Assembly (NCBI RefSeq): GCF_918698245.1
Contig: NZ_CAKKMS010000001.1
Location: 1,116,001-1,180,000 of the forward strand
Origin: Pedobacter sp. Bi126
GTDB taxonomy: Bacteria > Bacteroidota > Bacteroidia > Sphingobacteriales > Sphingobacteriaceae
Length of the DNA: 64,000 bases
Direction: 5' to 3'
In this document: one piece after another, positions 9,756-17,760 of the stretch
How positions within the stretch are numbered: position 1 is the first letter of the stretch
Layout of the letters: every line of letters begins with the position of its first letter
Position numbers and translations under genes: made by a program
Notes under the pieces: model-generated
Databases searched by the model: none
The model's input: only the letters and a program-made list of their open reading frames with translations
What the model was told of the DNA's origin: nothing

Positions 9756-10593
9756 TTTTATCATATTAACCTTTAATGAAGAAATTCATTTATCCAGGTT
9801 GTTAGAATCTATTAAGAAGCTTGATGCCAGCACATTTATTTTGGATAGCGGAAGTACCGATAAGACATTGGAAATTGCTAATATTTATGGTGTAACGGTA
9901 AAACAAAACCCTTTTATAAACCACCCAAAACAATGGGATTTCGCTTTAAAAAACTTTAAGGTAGAAACTCCCTGGACAATCGGCCTCGATGCAGATCAAA
10001 CCGTTACACCCGAGCTGTTTGAAATGTTGGCCAACTTTAAAGAGGAAGACCACCTCAATATTAACGGTATTTACTTTAACCGCAAAAACTTCTTTCAGGG
10101 AAGCTGGATCAGGTTTGGTACCTTCTACCCTTTTTATCTTTTAAAAATGTTCAGGACAGGGATCGGGTTTTCTGATCTCAATGAGAACATGGATCACCGT
10201 TTTATTGTAACGGGCAAAACTGAAATCTGGAAGAAAGGCTGGATTCTGGAAGAAAACCTAAAAGAGAATGACATTGCTTTTTGGAAAGCCAAACACGAAC
10301 GCTATAGTGATCTGGTGGCGCAGGAAGAGGTAGAAAGGATGTTAAAACTACGGACACAAAGTTTAAAGCCTAACTTTTTGGGCAGCCCTGATGAAAAACG
10401 GGCTTGGTTAAAACAATTATGGTGGAAACTTCCGCTTGGATTGCGCCCCTATCTTTACTTTGGCTACCGGATGTTTTTTAAACTCGGTATATTTGAGGGC
10501 CCAACGGGAATTAAATTCCATTATCTTCAAGGTTTCTGGTTCAGAAAACTGGTAGATAAAAAAATTAAAGTAATTCAAAAAAACAGAAGTTAA
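9739..10593 (+). CDS. Glycosyltransferase, GT2 family
   Basis: A 284-residue GT-A enzyme. 'FSFIILTFNEEIHLSRLLES' is the GT2 opening, 'FILDSGSTDKTLEIA' the nucleotide-binding loop, and 'WTIGLDADQTVTPELF' contains the DxD-type metal motif. The layout resembles lipopolysaccharide-core enzymes of the WaaE/KdtX group. It should add one residue to the lipid-linked glycan, on the cytoplasmic side. It starts inside the end of the preceding gene and is followed 20 bp later by the exosortase gene, so it belongs to the same transcription unit. Confidence 0.9.
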   Translation: MNQNFSFIILTFNEEIHLSRLLESIKKLDASTFILDSGSTDKTLEIANIYGVTVKQNPFINHPKQWDFALKNFKVETPWTIGLDADQTVTPELFEMLANFKEEDHLNINGIYFNRKNFFQGSWIRFGTFYPFYLLKMFRTGIGFSDLNENMDHRFIVTGKTEIWKKGWILEENLKENDIAFWKAKHERYSDLVAQEEVERMLKLRTQSLKPNFLGSPDEKRAWLKQLWWKLPLGLRPYLYFGYRMFFKLGIFEGPTGIKFHYLQGFWFRKLVDKKIKVIQKNRS

Positions 10594-10613
10594 ATTATAA
10601 ATGCCGATAACAT

Positions 10614-11210
10614 ATGAACCCAGAAGAAGCAAAAAAAGAAGCGAATAAAAAGGCCATCAAATTTGTGTTTGCCCTGTTCATATTATACATCCTTTTTAGC
10701 CAGGGCAACCTGTTTATGAATAGTGTAATGAGTCCAGGCTCCAGGTTCTACAATGTCTATATTGCCGATCACTTTGATTATATTCAAGGCTTAAAAACAG
10801 CATTAATTGTTCCTGCAGTATGGATTATCAAAGCTTTTGGGTTTTACGCCATTCACAATGAAATGGACGTTATGGTAGTATCCGGGCCTTATCTTCGCGT
10901 GAATTACTCCTGCCTTGGCCTTGGTGTAATGAGTTTTTTGGCTGCTTTTGTACTGGCATTCCCTGCGCCATGGAAATCGACTTTTAAAATGCTGGTGATC
11001 GGTTTTATTGCCATCTACCTTCTGAATGTATTGCGTATTGCAGGTTTGGGTATCTTATTGGGATTCTTTAAATCTCAACGGAACAATTTTACCTATCACC
11101 ACGAAATTTTTAATATCATTGTGTACATCTGCATTTTTGCAATGTTATATTTTTGGATCAAAAGAAGCAATAAATTAGTTAAAAATCAAACCATTGCCAA
11201 CAACAGATAA
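10614..11210 (+). CDS. Exosortase/archaeosortase-family transpeptidase (XrtY-like)
   Basis: A 198-residue multi-spanning membrane protein with the three invariant exosortase residues: Cys100 in 'NYSCLGLGVMSF', Arg141 in 'LLNVLRIAGLG', and His162 or His163 in 'TYHHEIFNII'. Exosortases cut C-terminal sorting signals (short motif, one membrane helix, basic tail) on exported proteins, usually where exopolysaccharide is also made. This matches the location here between glycosyltransferases, a Wzy-like protein and an acetyltransferase. From memory the neighbourhood matches the 'exosortase Y' type of Bacteroidota. No protein with a recognisable sorting tail is encoded in this window, so the substrate must lie elsewhere or use an unfamiliar signal. 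Confidence 0.85.
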   Translation: MNPEEAKKEANKKAIKFVFALFILYILFSQGNLFMNSVMSPGSRFYNVYIADHFDYIQGLKTALIVPAVWIIKAFGFYAIHNEMDVMVVSGPYLRVNYSCLGLGVMSFLAAFVLAFPAPWKSTFKMLVIGFIAIYLLNVLRIAGLGILLGFFKSQRNNFTYHHEIFNIIVYICIFAMLYFWIKRSNKLVKNQTIANNR

Positions 11211-11775
11211 AGAGGAAATTTTCCTAAAAACACAGTTACACAAGAATTTTGATACTGGCGATTTTAAGGTTGGTGCTCCCATCTTCAAGCAGATTTTGTG
11301 GTACTTTACCGATGTCATCTTTTTTAAGAGCCGTTTAATGCCAGTTAGTTCGGTACTGGTTGCTTTGTTACGGTTATTTGGTAGCAGGATTGGCATAGAA
11401 GTACGCATAAAACCGGGCATTCACGTAAAATATCCATGGAAACTGGAAATTGGCGATTATAGCTGGCTTGCTGATTGTTATATAGACAATTTGGATCAGG
11501 TAAAAATTGGAAAAAACTGCTGTATTTCGCAACAGGCTGTTCTCATTACCGGAAATCACAATTATAGCCGCACAAATTTTGACTTAATGACTGGCCCCAT
11601 AGTGCTGGAAGATGGAGCCTGGATTGGTGCTGCAGCTACAGTTGGCCCTGGTGTAACGCTACATAGTCATGCGGTTTTAACAATGGGAAGTGTGGCGAAC
11701 AAAAACTTAATGCCTTACAGCATTTACCAAGGCAACCCAGCGGTAAAGGTTAAAGACCGTTTAATAAAAGAATAA
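11194..11775 (+). CDS. WcaF-like O-acetyltransferase, left-handed beta-helix
   Basis: A 193-residue acyltransferase. The second half shows hexapeptide repeats ('LEIGDYSWLADCYIDNLDQV', 'VKIGKNCCISQQAVLIT', 'IVLEDGAWIGAAATVGPGVT') and the catalytic His of 'ITGNHNYSR'. The ending 'YSIYQGNPAVKVKDR' is typical of WcaF and colanic-acid-type acetyltransferases, which move acetyl from acetyl-CoA to a sugar hydroxyl. The start is a TTG at 11194 inside the end of the exosortase gene (17 bp overlap); no better in-frame ATG exists upstream. It is the last gene of the polysaccharide operon, followed by a strong terminator. Confidence 0.87.
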   Translation: MPTTDKEEIFLKTQLHKNFDTGDFKVGAPIFKQILWYFTDVIFFKSRLMPVSSVLVALLRLFGSRIGIEVRIKPGIHVKYPWKLEIGDYSWLADCYIDNLDQVKIGKNCCISQQAVLITGNHNYSRTNFDLMTGPIVLEDGAWIGAAATVGPGVTLHSHAVLTMGSVANKNLMPYSIYQGNPAVKVKDRLIKE

Positions 11776-11799
11776 TACAAAATTCAGACTAAAATATAA

Positions 11800-11831
11800 A
11801 GCGGATTGCTGTTTGGCAATCCGCTTTTTTT
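11800..11831 (+). terminator. Rho-independent terminator of the exopolysaccharide operon
   Basis: A perfect 10-bp stem, AGCGGATTGC (11800-11809) and GCAATCCGCT (11816-11825), with a 6-nt loop, runs into seven T (11825-11831). It lies 25 bp after the last gene of the operon. Confidence 0.93.
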
Positions 11832-11972
11832 GAATAGCTATTCAACTATTTATTGACAAATATCAATAGTTAAGGTTTCTTTAACAATCAAAATTATCTT
11901 ATTTAAAAAAATATCAGGACATTTGTATTGTGTGTCGTCTTAAACCTATTTAAGTTGGTAAATTTTAAATTA

Positions 11973-12368
11973 ATGAAGAATAAGTACTCCTTATCTTCTA
12001 ACCTTATTTTAATTACTTTTTTAATCGGGATTGTAAATCTGTTTTTTTACAATTATGAGAGTACGCAGGAGTTGGTTATTTTTATATCAATACTCATCAC
12101 GCGCTACCTGCTTTTTATCCTGATCAGGCGCAGGTTCGGATGGAGCAAATACTTATTGATACTTATCATTATAAGAAGCTTTTACCGCCTGTACGTAGTA
12201 ATGGGTGATGCAGATATTCATTCGGTGACCAAGATAAACCTCTATTTACAGGCCATTATTTCCATATTGGCTTTTGCAATCCTGTTTATTATCCCAAAGT
12301 TAAAAGAGTGGATAGGCGAGCGAAGAAAATATCTTTCTGCAACCAGGGTGTCTAACGCCCAGCCTTAG
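11973..12368 (+). CDS. Small integral membrane protein of unknown function
   Basis: A 131-residue protein starting with ATG at 11973 (MKNKYSLSSNLILITF); an in-frame TTG at 11928 would add 15 residues with no obvious role. Four hydrophobic segments are visible ('LILITFLIGIVNLFF', 'LVIFISILITRYLLFILI', 'YLLILIIIRSFYRLYVV', 'AIISILAFAILFII') and the tail is basic ('KEWIGERRKYLSATR'). It is separated from the polysaccharide operon by a terminator and has its own upstream region. I do not recognise the family. The basic C-terminus after a membrane helix superficially resembles a sorting tail, but the other helices argue against an exosortase substrate. Confidence 0.7.
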   Translation: MKNKYSLSSNLILITFLIGIVNLFFYNYESTQELVIFISILITRYLLFILIRRRFGWSKYLLILIIIRSFYRLYVVMGDADIHSVTKINLYLQAIISILAFAILFIIPKLKEWIGERRKYLSATRVSNAQP

Positions 12369-12482
12369 TTTTTATCTGAAAAGCATAAAAAAGGATTAAC
12401 TAGAAAATGGGCGATCTTTCTACTGGCTCTACACAACAATTATTTCAATGAAAAACGGTATAATTGCCGAAAGCAAAATAAA

Positions 12483-13178
12483 ATGAATGTTATCCTGGCC
12501 TCTACTTCGACGCTGTTTGGCGGTAATTATCTGGAATACTTAAAAGATGAGCTCATTACGCTCTTTGCCGGGATAGATGAAATTATATTTATCCCTTTTG
12601 CAAGGCCGGGAGGCATTTCGCATGAAGAATATACGGCCAAAGCCCGCGATTTTTTCTCACAGCTAAATATCAGCGTTAAAGGCCTGCACGAATTTAATAA
12701 CCCCATTGAGGCGATCCATACTGCCAAAGGTTTTTTTACCGGTGGAGGCAATACTTTTCTGCTGGTAAAAACACTTCATGAGCTGGGACTGATGAAACAT
12801 CTAAGTGAAAACATCAAATTGGGTAAAGCTTATTTGGGCTGTAGCGCCGGAAGCAATATCGCCGGCATGAATATGAAAACCACTAATGATATGCCTATTG
12901 TGTATCCGCCCTCTTTTGATTGCATGCAACTGGTTCCTTTCAACCTTAATCCACATTACCTCGACCCAAATCCGGAGTTAAAACATAATGGAGAAACAAG
13001 GGAAGCCAGGATCATGGAATTTCTAACGCAGAATAACATAAAGGTAGTAGGGCTGCGCGAAGGCAATTGGATTAGGATACTAGGCGATGAAATCACTACA
13101 CAGGGAAGTGAATATACCAGGATATTTGAGGTAGGCAAAGCCCCACACGAGCTCCCTCCAGGCAGTTCTTTGTTATAA
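12483..13178 (+). CDS. pepE: Dipeptidase E (alpha-aspartyl dipeptidase), peptidase family S51
   Basis: A 231-residue cytoplasmic peptidase that cleaves Asp-X dipeptides. The nucleophile Ser121 lies in 'YLGCSAGSNIAG', and the expected triad partners are Asp136 ('TTNDMPIVYP') and His158 ('FNLNPHYLDPN'), almost the same numbering as the Salmonella enzyme. 'GFFTGGGNTFLLVKTL' and 'GLREGNWI' are further family signatures. Full length is normal for PepE. It stands alone, convergent with the MFS gene downstream. Confidence 0.93.
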   Translation: MNVILASTSTLFGGNYLEYLKDELITLFAGIDEIIFIPFARPGGISHEEYTAKARDFFSQLNISVKGLHEFNNPIEAIHTAKGFFTGGGNTFLLVKTLHELGLMKHLSENIKLGKAYLGCSAGSNIAGMNMKTTNDMPIVYPPSFDCMQLVPFNLNPHYLDPNPELKHNGETREARIMEFLTQNNIKVVGLREGNWIRILGDEITTQGSEYTRIFEVGKAPHELPPGSSLL

Positions 13179-13222
13179 TTAATTTATTGAAACGCAATGC
13201 AGTGATCAAAAGGTAAGCCCTA

Positions 13223-13270
13223 AATATCTACAAGTTATGATGGATTTAACATCATAAACTTGCAGATATT
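13223..13270. terminator. Hairpin between convergent genes
   Basis: AATATCTACAAGTTATGATG (13223-13242) pairs with CATCATAAACTTGCAGATATT (13250-13270, shown as the partner arm) over about 20 bp with two imperfections and a 7-nt loop. It sits between pepE (plus) and the MFS gene (minus). There is no long T run, so it may be a weak bidirectional terminator or simply an inverted repeat. Confidence 0.5.
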
Positions 13271-13320
13271 GTTCTTCTAATGCATCAGGCCGGATAATCT
13301 ATAAAGTCATCAACTTTTAG

Positions 13321-14592
13321 TTACAAAGCTACAGACCTGCTCTTTTTTCGTGAACGCAAGTATATAACCAATCCGCCGAAAGCCACAATCAATATGATAG
13401 GGATAATCAGTGTAGCCTGCAGAATTTCAGGACCCGCCAGGTTTTTGGCATTGGCAAGCGCCTGCGCTGGTGCCGAATTTTCCGGAGCTTTTAAATAATC
13501 ACCTAACGAGGCACCAGCAGGTAAATGTTTAACGATCAGGTTATCATAAAAACCACCCATAAACATCGTATAAATAGAAACAGCAAACATTCCTGCACCT
13601 CCCATCAGGTTTAGACCTAATGCTCCGGATTTAGGAACATTCTCAGCGACAAAACCGATCATAGTCGGCCAGAAATAACAAACGCCTATACCAAAGATAA
13701 TTGCTGCGAAAAAAATAGAATTCCCGGTAAATGTACCCAGCATGTAAAGTCCCAATGCGGCAAATATTGCTGATAAGAGCAATACGCCCTGAGGGGCAAG
13801 ACGGTGAACCACAGGTTCGGCAAAACCCCGGCCAATTACCATAATTCCGGTAGTCAGCGTGAGCAATAAAATGGCATTATCGGTTACATTTTTCAGTAAT
13901 AAACCTATCCATTGCCCGGTAAATAACTCAGTAATGGCCGTACCGAACATACAGATAAACATAAAGATAAACAATGGAGAAAGTACTGCTTTATACATAT
14001 CTGAGCTGGAGTAACCGGATGATACCCTTTCGGTAACCGGAAAATCCAGCTTTGAAAACAGGTATCCGTAAATTAAAGTCGGAATAATCATCATGGCCAC
14101 CTGTACCTTCCAGCCCAGTCCGAGTTGAACAAACAAGGTAACCAGCAAGGTGCCGATCACAATACCTCCAGGAAACCATAGGTGAAAATGATTTAAGCGG
14201 GTAGTTTTATTTTCCGGATATAAAGCGGCTACAAGGGGATTACACGCGGCCTCCACCGTGCCATTGGCAATGCCGATCAATAGCGTTGATAAAAACAGGC
14301 TCCAGTAGCCCTGAGCAAAAATGGTCAGTACAATTCCGGCCAGGTGAAAGATAAAAGCCATCACCAGCAAACGTTTCATGCCGATCATATCGACCACAAA
14401 TCCTCCGACTACAATTGCCAGCGGAAATCCCCAGAAGGCAGCAGCAGTAATGGTTCCCAACTGACCGGTTGTCAATTGAAAATCGATGCCGAGCTGGTTC
14501 ATGATACCGGCACGGATGCCGAAGGAAAGAGAGGTAACCAATAACGCCAGGCAGCTTGCCCAGAATAGTTTGGTATTTTGAATGTTAAGCAT
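13321..14592 (-). CDS. MFS transporter, probable sugar permease
   Basis: A 423-residue major facilitator with about twelve hydrophobic segments. After the first helix there is the loop 'GGFVVDMIGMKRLL' (motif A type: G-x3-D-x2-G-x-(K/R)2), and the pseudo-repeat appears in the second half at 'GRGFAEPVVHRLAP'. The sequence is closest in feel to Bacteroidota fucose/glucose permease-like carriers, though I cannot name the substrate. Residues about 350-390 form a hydrophilic Ala/Pro-rich periplasmic loop before the last helix. It is transcribed alone on the minus strand; a TACTTTTG -7 box lies upstream at 14701-14708. Confidence 0.87.
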   Translation of the reverse strand: MLNIQNTKLFWASCLALLVTSLSFGIRAGIMNQLGIDFQLTTGQLGTITAAAFWGFPLAIVVGGFVVDMIGMKRLLVMAFIFHLAGIVLTIFAQGYWSLFLSTLLIGIANGTVEAACNPLVAALYPENKTTRLNHFHLWFPGGIVIGTLLVTLFVQLGLGWKVQVAMMIIPTLIYGYLFSKLDFPVTERVSSGYSSSDMYKAVLSPLFIFMFICMFGTAITELFTGQWIGLLLKNVTDNAILLLTLTTGIMVIGRGFAEPVVHRLAPQGVLLLSAIFAALGLYMLGTFTGNSIFFAAIIFGIGVCYFWPTMIGFVAENVPKSGALGLNLMGGAGMFAVSIYTMFMGGFYDNLIVKHLPAGASLGDYLKAPENSAPAQALANAKNLAGPEILQATLIIPIILIVAFGGLVIYLRSRKKSRSVAL

Positions 14593-14927
14593 ATGTTTAC
14601 GTTTATATTTGGTTTAAAATTTGGTTATCTGCGGTTGTTCCGATGCACTTGCTACCCAGCCCTTTGCTTTTTACATGTAAGATCCTGGTCAGTACCTGCA
14701 CAAAAGTATTAGTCGCAATTAGTTTTTCACTGTGCATTAGTTATTTAATGCGGTAAATTAAATATTTTTTCTAAAAAAACAATCGATTGCTTAGAAATAA
14801 TAGCTGTATAGGCCGATGACATCAGTCCATAGCATACCCCGTTTCACTACGGACTTACTTGTCATTTTGCCCGGTACTGAAAAATGTTTACAATTTTTGC
14901 ACTTGCTGAAAAGTCAGCAATTATTAT
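14593..14927. other. Intergenic region, 335 bp
   Basis: This is the upstream region of the MFS gene (minus strand) and lies just after the stop of the methyltransferase gene on the same strand. Apart from the promoter-like -7 box at 14701-14708 nothing else was seen in it; the apparent open frame from 14816 runs into the methyltransferase gene as its antisense. Confidence 0.6.
14701..14708 (-). promoter_or_regulatory. -7 promoter box for the MFS gene
   Basis: On the minus strand this reads TACTTTTG, an exact match to the Bacteroidota TAnnTTTG box and identical to the one before the tRNA gene. No good TTTG partner was found 19-21 bp further upstream. Transcription would begin near 14696, giving a leader of about 100 nt. 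Confidence 0.4.
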
Positions 14928-15806
14928 TTATCCCATATGGACGCGTTTTTCTCCAACAGCTACGAGCATTTCACAAGGACCCAAAAAACCATCTTCTGTT
15001 TGAAATTCCTGAAGTGCAATTTCAATTTCTTCCCAAACAGCTTCTTTCTCTTGTTCTGACAAACCACTCATCATCTGATGCAAGGCACCAAACGATTCTT
15101 TTTCGAACCGCAAACACTCTTTTGCAGACTCAAACAGCAAAGGAGCCTCAACAAGTTCTGATTTTATGTTTTTGAACCCAGCTTGTGAAAATGCTTTTTC
15201 AATAACACCTTCTGTGCCTAAACTAAAAGGGCCGGGCTGGCCAGGCAACGGCGGTGGTAGCTTGGCACGGTTGCGGATTATGGATACAGGAACCGAAAAG
15301 AATTTATTTCTTTCGGGAGTAGAGTAAACAATAGCTGCCATTCTCCCGCCAGGCTTTAACACCCGCAACATTTCTTTCAGCGCTTTTTGCTGATCCGGAA
15401 AATAAATAAGTCCGACCCTGGAAATCACAGCATCAAATGTTCCATCTTCAAGCGTGAGGTTTTCACCATCCATTACTTTTGTCTCTATGTTATTTATTCC
15501 GGCCTGCTGAGCCATCTGCTTAGCAAACGCTAGAATATTGGAAGAAATATCAGTAGCTAAAACATACCCGCTAACACCTACCTTGTTAGCTGCCATGATG
15601 GATTGTTCTCCTGCCCCGGCAGCAATATCAAGTATATGTTGTCCGTTGGTAATGCCTGCCAGCGCTAGCATCTTTTCAGTCGTGTTGCCCAACCACTTAT
15701 TCAAGGTGGGACTCCAGCGGTACCAGGCTTCCGCTGTTGCCTGCCATTGCCGACGGGTCATTTTTTTATACTCGACCGGGTCAAATTGAGGAATATCTGG
15801 ATCCAT
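14928..15806 (-). CDS. Class I SAM-dependent methyltransferase (UbiE-like)
   Basis: A 292-residue Rossmann methyltransferase. Motif I is 'ILDIAAGAGEQSIMAANKVG' (about residues 58-77), the acidic residue of strand 2 is in 'VLATDISSNILAFA', motif II is 'FDAVISRVGLIYFPD', and 'EMLRVLKPGGRMAAIVYS' is the post-motif typical of the Methyltransf_11/25 group. The N-terminal 50 residues ('EYKKMTRRQWQATAEAWYRW') and the end of the protein are substrate-side. It is transcribed alone. The methyl acceptor cannot be predicted. Confidence 0.88.
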   Translation of the reverse strand: MDPDIPQFDPVEYKKMTRRQWQATAEAWYRWSPTLNKWLGNTTEKMLALAGITNGQHILDIAAGAGEQSIMAANKVGVSGYVLATDISSNILAFAKQMAQQAGINNIETKVMDGENLTLEDGTFDAVISRVGLIYFPDQQKALKEMLRVLKPGGRMAAIVYSTPERNKFFSVPVSIIRNRAKLPPPLPGQPGPFSLGTEGVIEKAFSQAGFKNIKSELVEAPLLFESAKECLRFEKESFGALHQMMSGLSEQEKEAVWEEIEIALQEFQTEDGFLGPCEMLVAVGEKRVHMG

Positions 15807-16300
15807 ACAATTTTAATTCTAGAAGTGAATAATGGTGCCTTGATCTGGCCTTGCCCGAAAAACGGAAAACATGGTTAATGATAATTTGAAGCAGAAGAGT
15901 TTATCAATTTAAATATACGCATTTAACGGCATTAAACTCAATTAGTTAATTGACCTAGTAAGCCCTACAAGCATTGCTCTTCCCTTTCTTTTGCAATCTG
16001 TTACTGAAGTACACCAAATCACACTTTTAGGATCTGTGATCTAGCTTCGAATGCATTTCTTTTTAGGTCCTTCAGGGTCATTCTATAAAACTGACCGTTA
16101 TGTTCTCCAATTGAGCGATAAGATCAGGTGCCGGCTCTTTGCATCAGCCAGCACCTGATCTAGGAGGCATTTATTAAAATATATACTTTTCCACGACCTA
16201 CATAACCCAATAAGCTTACGGTTTATTGCCTATGAATTTGATTTTCTCCGTTTCATTCTATAAATTGAGGCGGAATCTTATCCAGGCTCCATTAACCGTT
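15807..16300. other. Intergenic region with one imperfect hairpin
   Basis: A 494-bp stretch between the divergent methyltransferase and the secreted-protein gene. The one clear structure is AGATCAGGTGCCGGCT (16121-16136) facing AGCCAGCACCTGATCT (16146-16161), a 16-bp stem with one mismatch and a 9-nt loop. No T run follows. Nothing else was seen. Confidence 0.6.
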
Positions 16301-17050
16301 ATGAAAAGATATCTTTTTATTCTCTTTTTAGCAATCTCTTTCTCTGTACAGGCACAGTCTAATACCGCCAATTACAAATACATCATTGTGCCCGAGAAAT
16401 TTAGTTTTCTCAAACAGATTAATCAATATGGTTTAAATACGCTAACAAAAGCTTTTTTTGAGGAGAAAGGTTTTACGGTGTATTTTGATAATTCCGAAAT
16501 ACCAGAAGAAATTGCAACAGATAGATGCAAGGCTCTGGTAGTAGAAGTGCAGGAAAACAATAGTATGTTCGTTACCAATCTTACCCTTTTACTTAAAGAT
16601 TGTAAGGGTGCTATAGTGATAAAAAGCAAGGCAGGTAAAAGCAGAGAGAAAGAATACGAGACTTCTTACAATTTGGCATTGAAAGACGCATTTACGTCTT
16701 TTAACGATTTTAAGTATGTAGCAGGCAGTCCAACCGCGGCTACCAATCCAACACCTGCCCCGGCAAACGTAGCGGCTAAAACAATGCCTGTACCGGTTAG
16801 TCAACCAATCGTCGCGAAAACAGAACAACAAGAGGGGCTATTGTACGCCCAGCCTATAAGCAATGGCTTCCAACTGATAGACGCAACACCTAAAATTGTA
16901 ATGACCTTACTCAAAACCTCTGTAGAGGACTGTTACATTTCCAGCAATGGAAACGGGAACGGCGTAGTTTTAAAAAAGAATGGAACCTGGTTCTTCGAGT
17001 ACTACAAAAACAATGTGCTGGTTTCTGAAAAACTATCGATTAAATTCTAA
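16301..17050 (+). CDS. Secreted protein of unknown function
   Basis: A 249-residue protein. The ATG at 16301 is preferred to one at 16226, because it gives a proper signal peptide (MKRYLFILFLAISFSVQAQS, cleavage after QAQ expected). The mature protein has a first domain of about 120 residues, a Pro/Ala/Thr-rich linker ('SPTAATNPTPAPANVAAK') at about residues 147-164, and a second domain of about 60 residues ending 'WFFEYYKNNVLVSEKLSIKF'. I do not recognise either domain. Its stop codon overlaps the stop of the convergent gene by 4 nt. Confidence 0.72.
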   Translation: MKRYLFILFLAISFSVQAQSNTANYKYIIVPEKFSFLKQINQYGLNTLTKAFFEEKGFTVYFDNSEIPEEIATDRCKALVVEVQENNSMFVTNLTLLLKDCKGAIVIKSKAGKSREKEYETSYNLALKDAFTSFNDFKYVAGSPTAATNPTPAPANVAAKTMPVPVSQPIVAKTEQQEGLLYAQPISNGFQLIDATPKIVMTLLKTSVEDCYISSNGNGNGVVLKKNGTWFFEYYKNNVLVSEKLSIKF

Positions 17051-17472
17051 TGCCGTTTAAACAGGGAAAACAAAATGGACTTAACTATTTTTTTGAAACC
17101 CGCCACTACCTCTTCCACCGTCCAGTATTTCTGTTCTTCAGCAGATGATATCCTTATTCCTTTTAAACCGAAAGGCTTTGTGGTTATTGCCAAAACCTTA
17201 AGCCGTGTTTTATCAGGACCTTCACAGGTAATTACCTCATCTATTTCAAATTCGATATCTGATGGCCAGGGACCGGATACACCCCATGAGGCGGCACTGG
17301 AATCTTCGGGATTAAACGTAAGCGTATATCCTTTAGCTTTTAAACGCGCTATCGCCTCATCAACTTGGCTTGCCTCCATTACATTGTGAGGCTTGTTCAC
17401 ATGTTGACTGGATGTAAGATTAATACCATGCGTGATACTTATTTTCTTTTGATCGATTTTCACCGCTTTCAT
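17047..17472 (-). CDS. Conserved small cytoplasmic protein
   Basis: A 141-residue soluble protein with no signal peptide. A core of about 100 residues ('VDEAIARLKAKGYTLTFNPE', then 'DIEFEIDEVITCEGPDKTRL' and 'ITTKPFGLKGI') resembles the small Bacteroidota proteins often mislabelled 'phosphoribosylpyrophosphate synthetase', which share 'LKxxGYxxxF' and '(D/E)EVxRxEGxSDP'. That label does not imply the enzyme activity. The gene converges with the secreted-protein gene upstream and is followed on the same strand by a two-helix membrane protein and the CLC gene reading towards it. Confidence 0.6.
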   Translation of the reverse strand: MKAVKIDQKKISITHGINLTSSQHVNKPHNVMEASQVDEAIARLKAKGYTLTFNPEDSSAASWGVSGPWPSDIEFEIDEVITCEGPDKTRLKVLAITTKPFGLKGIRISSAEEQKYWTVEEVVAGFKKIVKSILFSLFKRH

Positions 17473-17502
17473 GTTTTATATTAATGATACCATACGGAAA
17501 TA

Positions 17503-17736
17503 TCAGTCCATGCGGTATTTCTTTTGGTGCCATGTGGCAATATTGAAAATTCCGCCCAGGGCAATCAGAAGCCCGCCACAGAATTCTGGCCAGGCAAATG
17601 AACGGATCCCATTGATATTAATGGTCCAGGGGTGAGAATCCACGGGATTTACCGAATTGAGATGTCCGGTGGTAGAGAAAGCGACAACCAGCACGATTAT
17701 ACCAGCAATCATCATACAATAACTTGCATTTTTCAT
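17503..17736 (-). CDS. Small two-helix membrane protein
   Basis: A 77-residue protein with two hydrophobic segments, 'YCMMIAGIIVLVVAFST' (about residues 6-22) and 'EFCGGLLIALGGIFNIATW' (about 51-69), and a short hydrophilic loop between them. The family is not recognised. It lies 24 bp downstream of the CLC gene on the same strand and so may be co-transcribed with it, which would make it a candidate accessory subunit; that is speculation from position only. Confidence 0.6.
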   Translation of the reverse strand: MKNASYCMMIAGIIVLVVAFSTTGHLNSVNPVDSHPWTININGIRSFAWPEFCGGLLIALGGIFNIATWHQKKYRMD

Positions 17737-17760
17737 AACATTGATTTTTAATAAATATGT

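Noticed and set aside
11973..12368. Exosortase substrate
   Set aside because: It has four membrane helices and no export signal followed by a single C-terminal helix.
14816..15175. 119-residue plus-strand frame
   Set aside because: It lies almost wholly antisense to the methyltransferase gene 14928-15806, which has clear motifs.
16121..16161. Rho-independent terminator
   Set aside because: The stem is good but no T run follows and no gene ends just before it; left as an unexplained hairpin.
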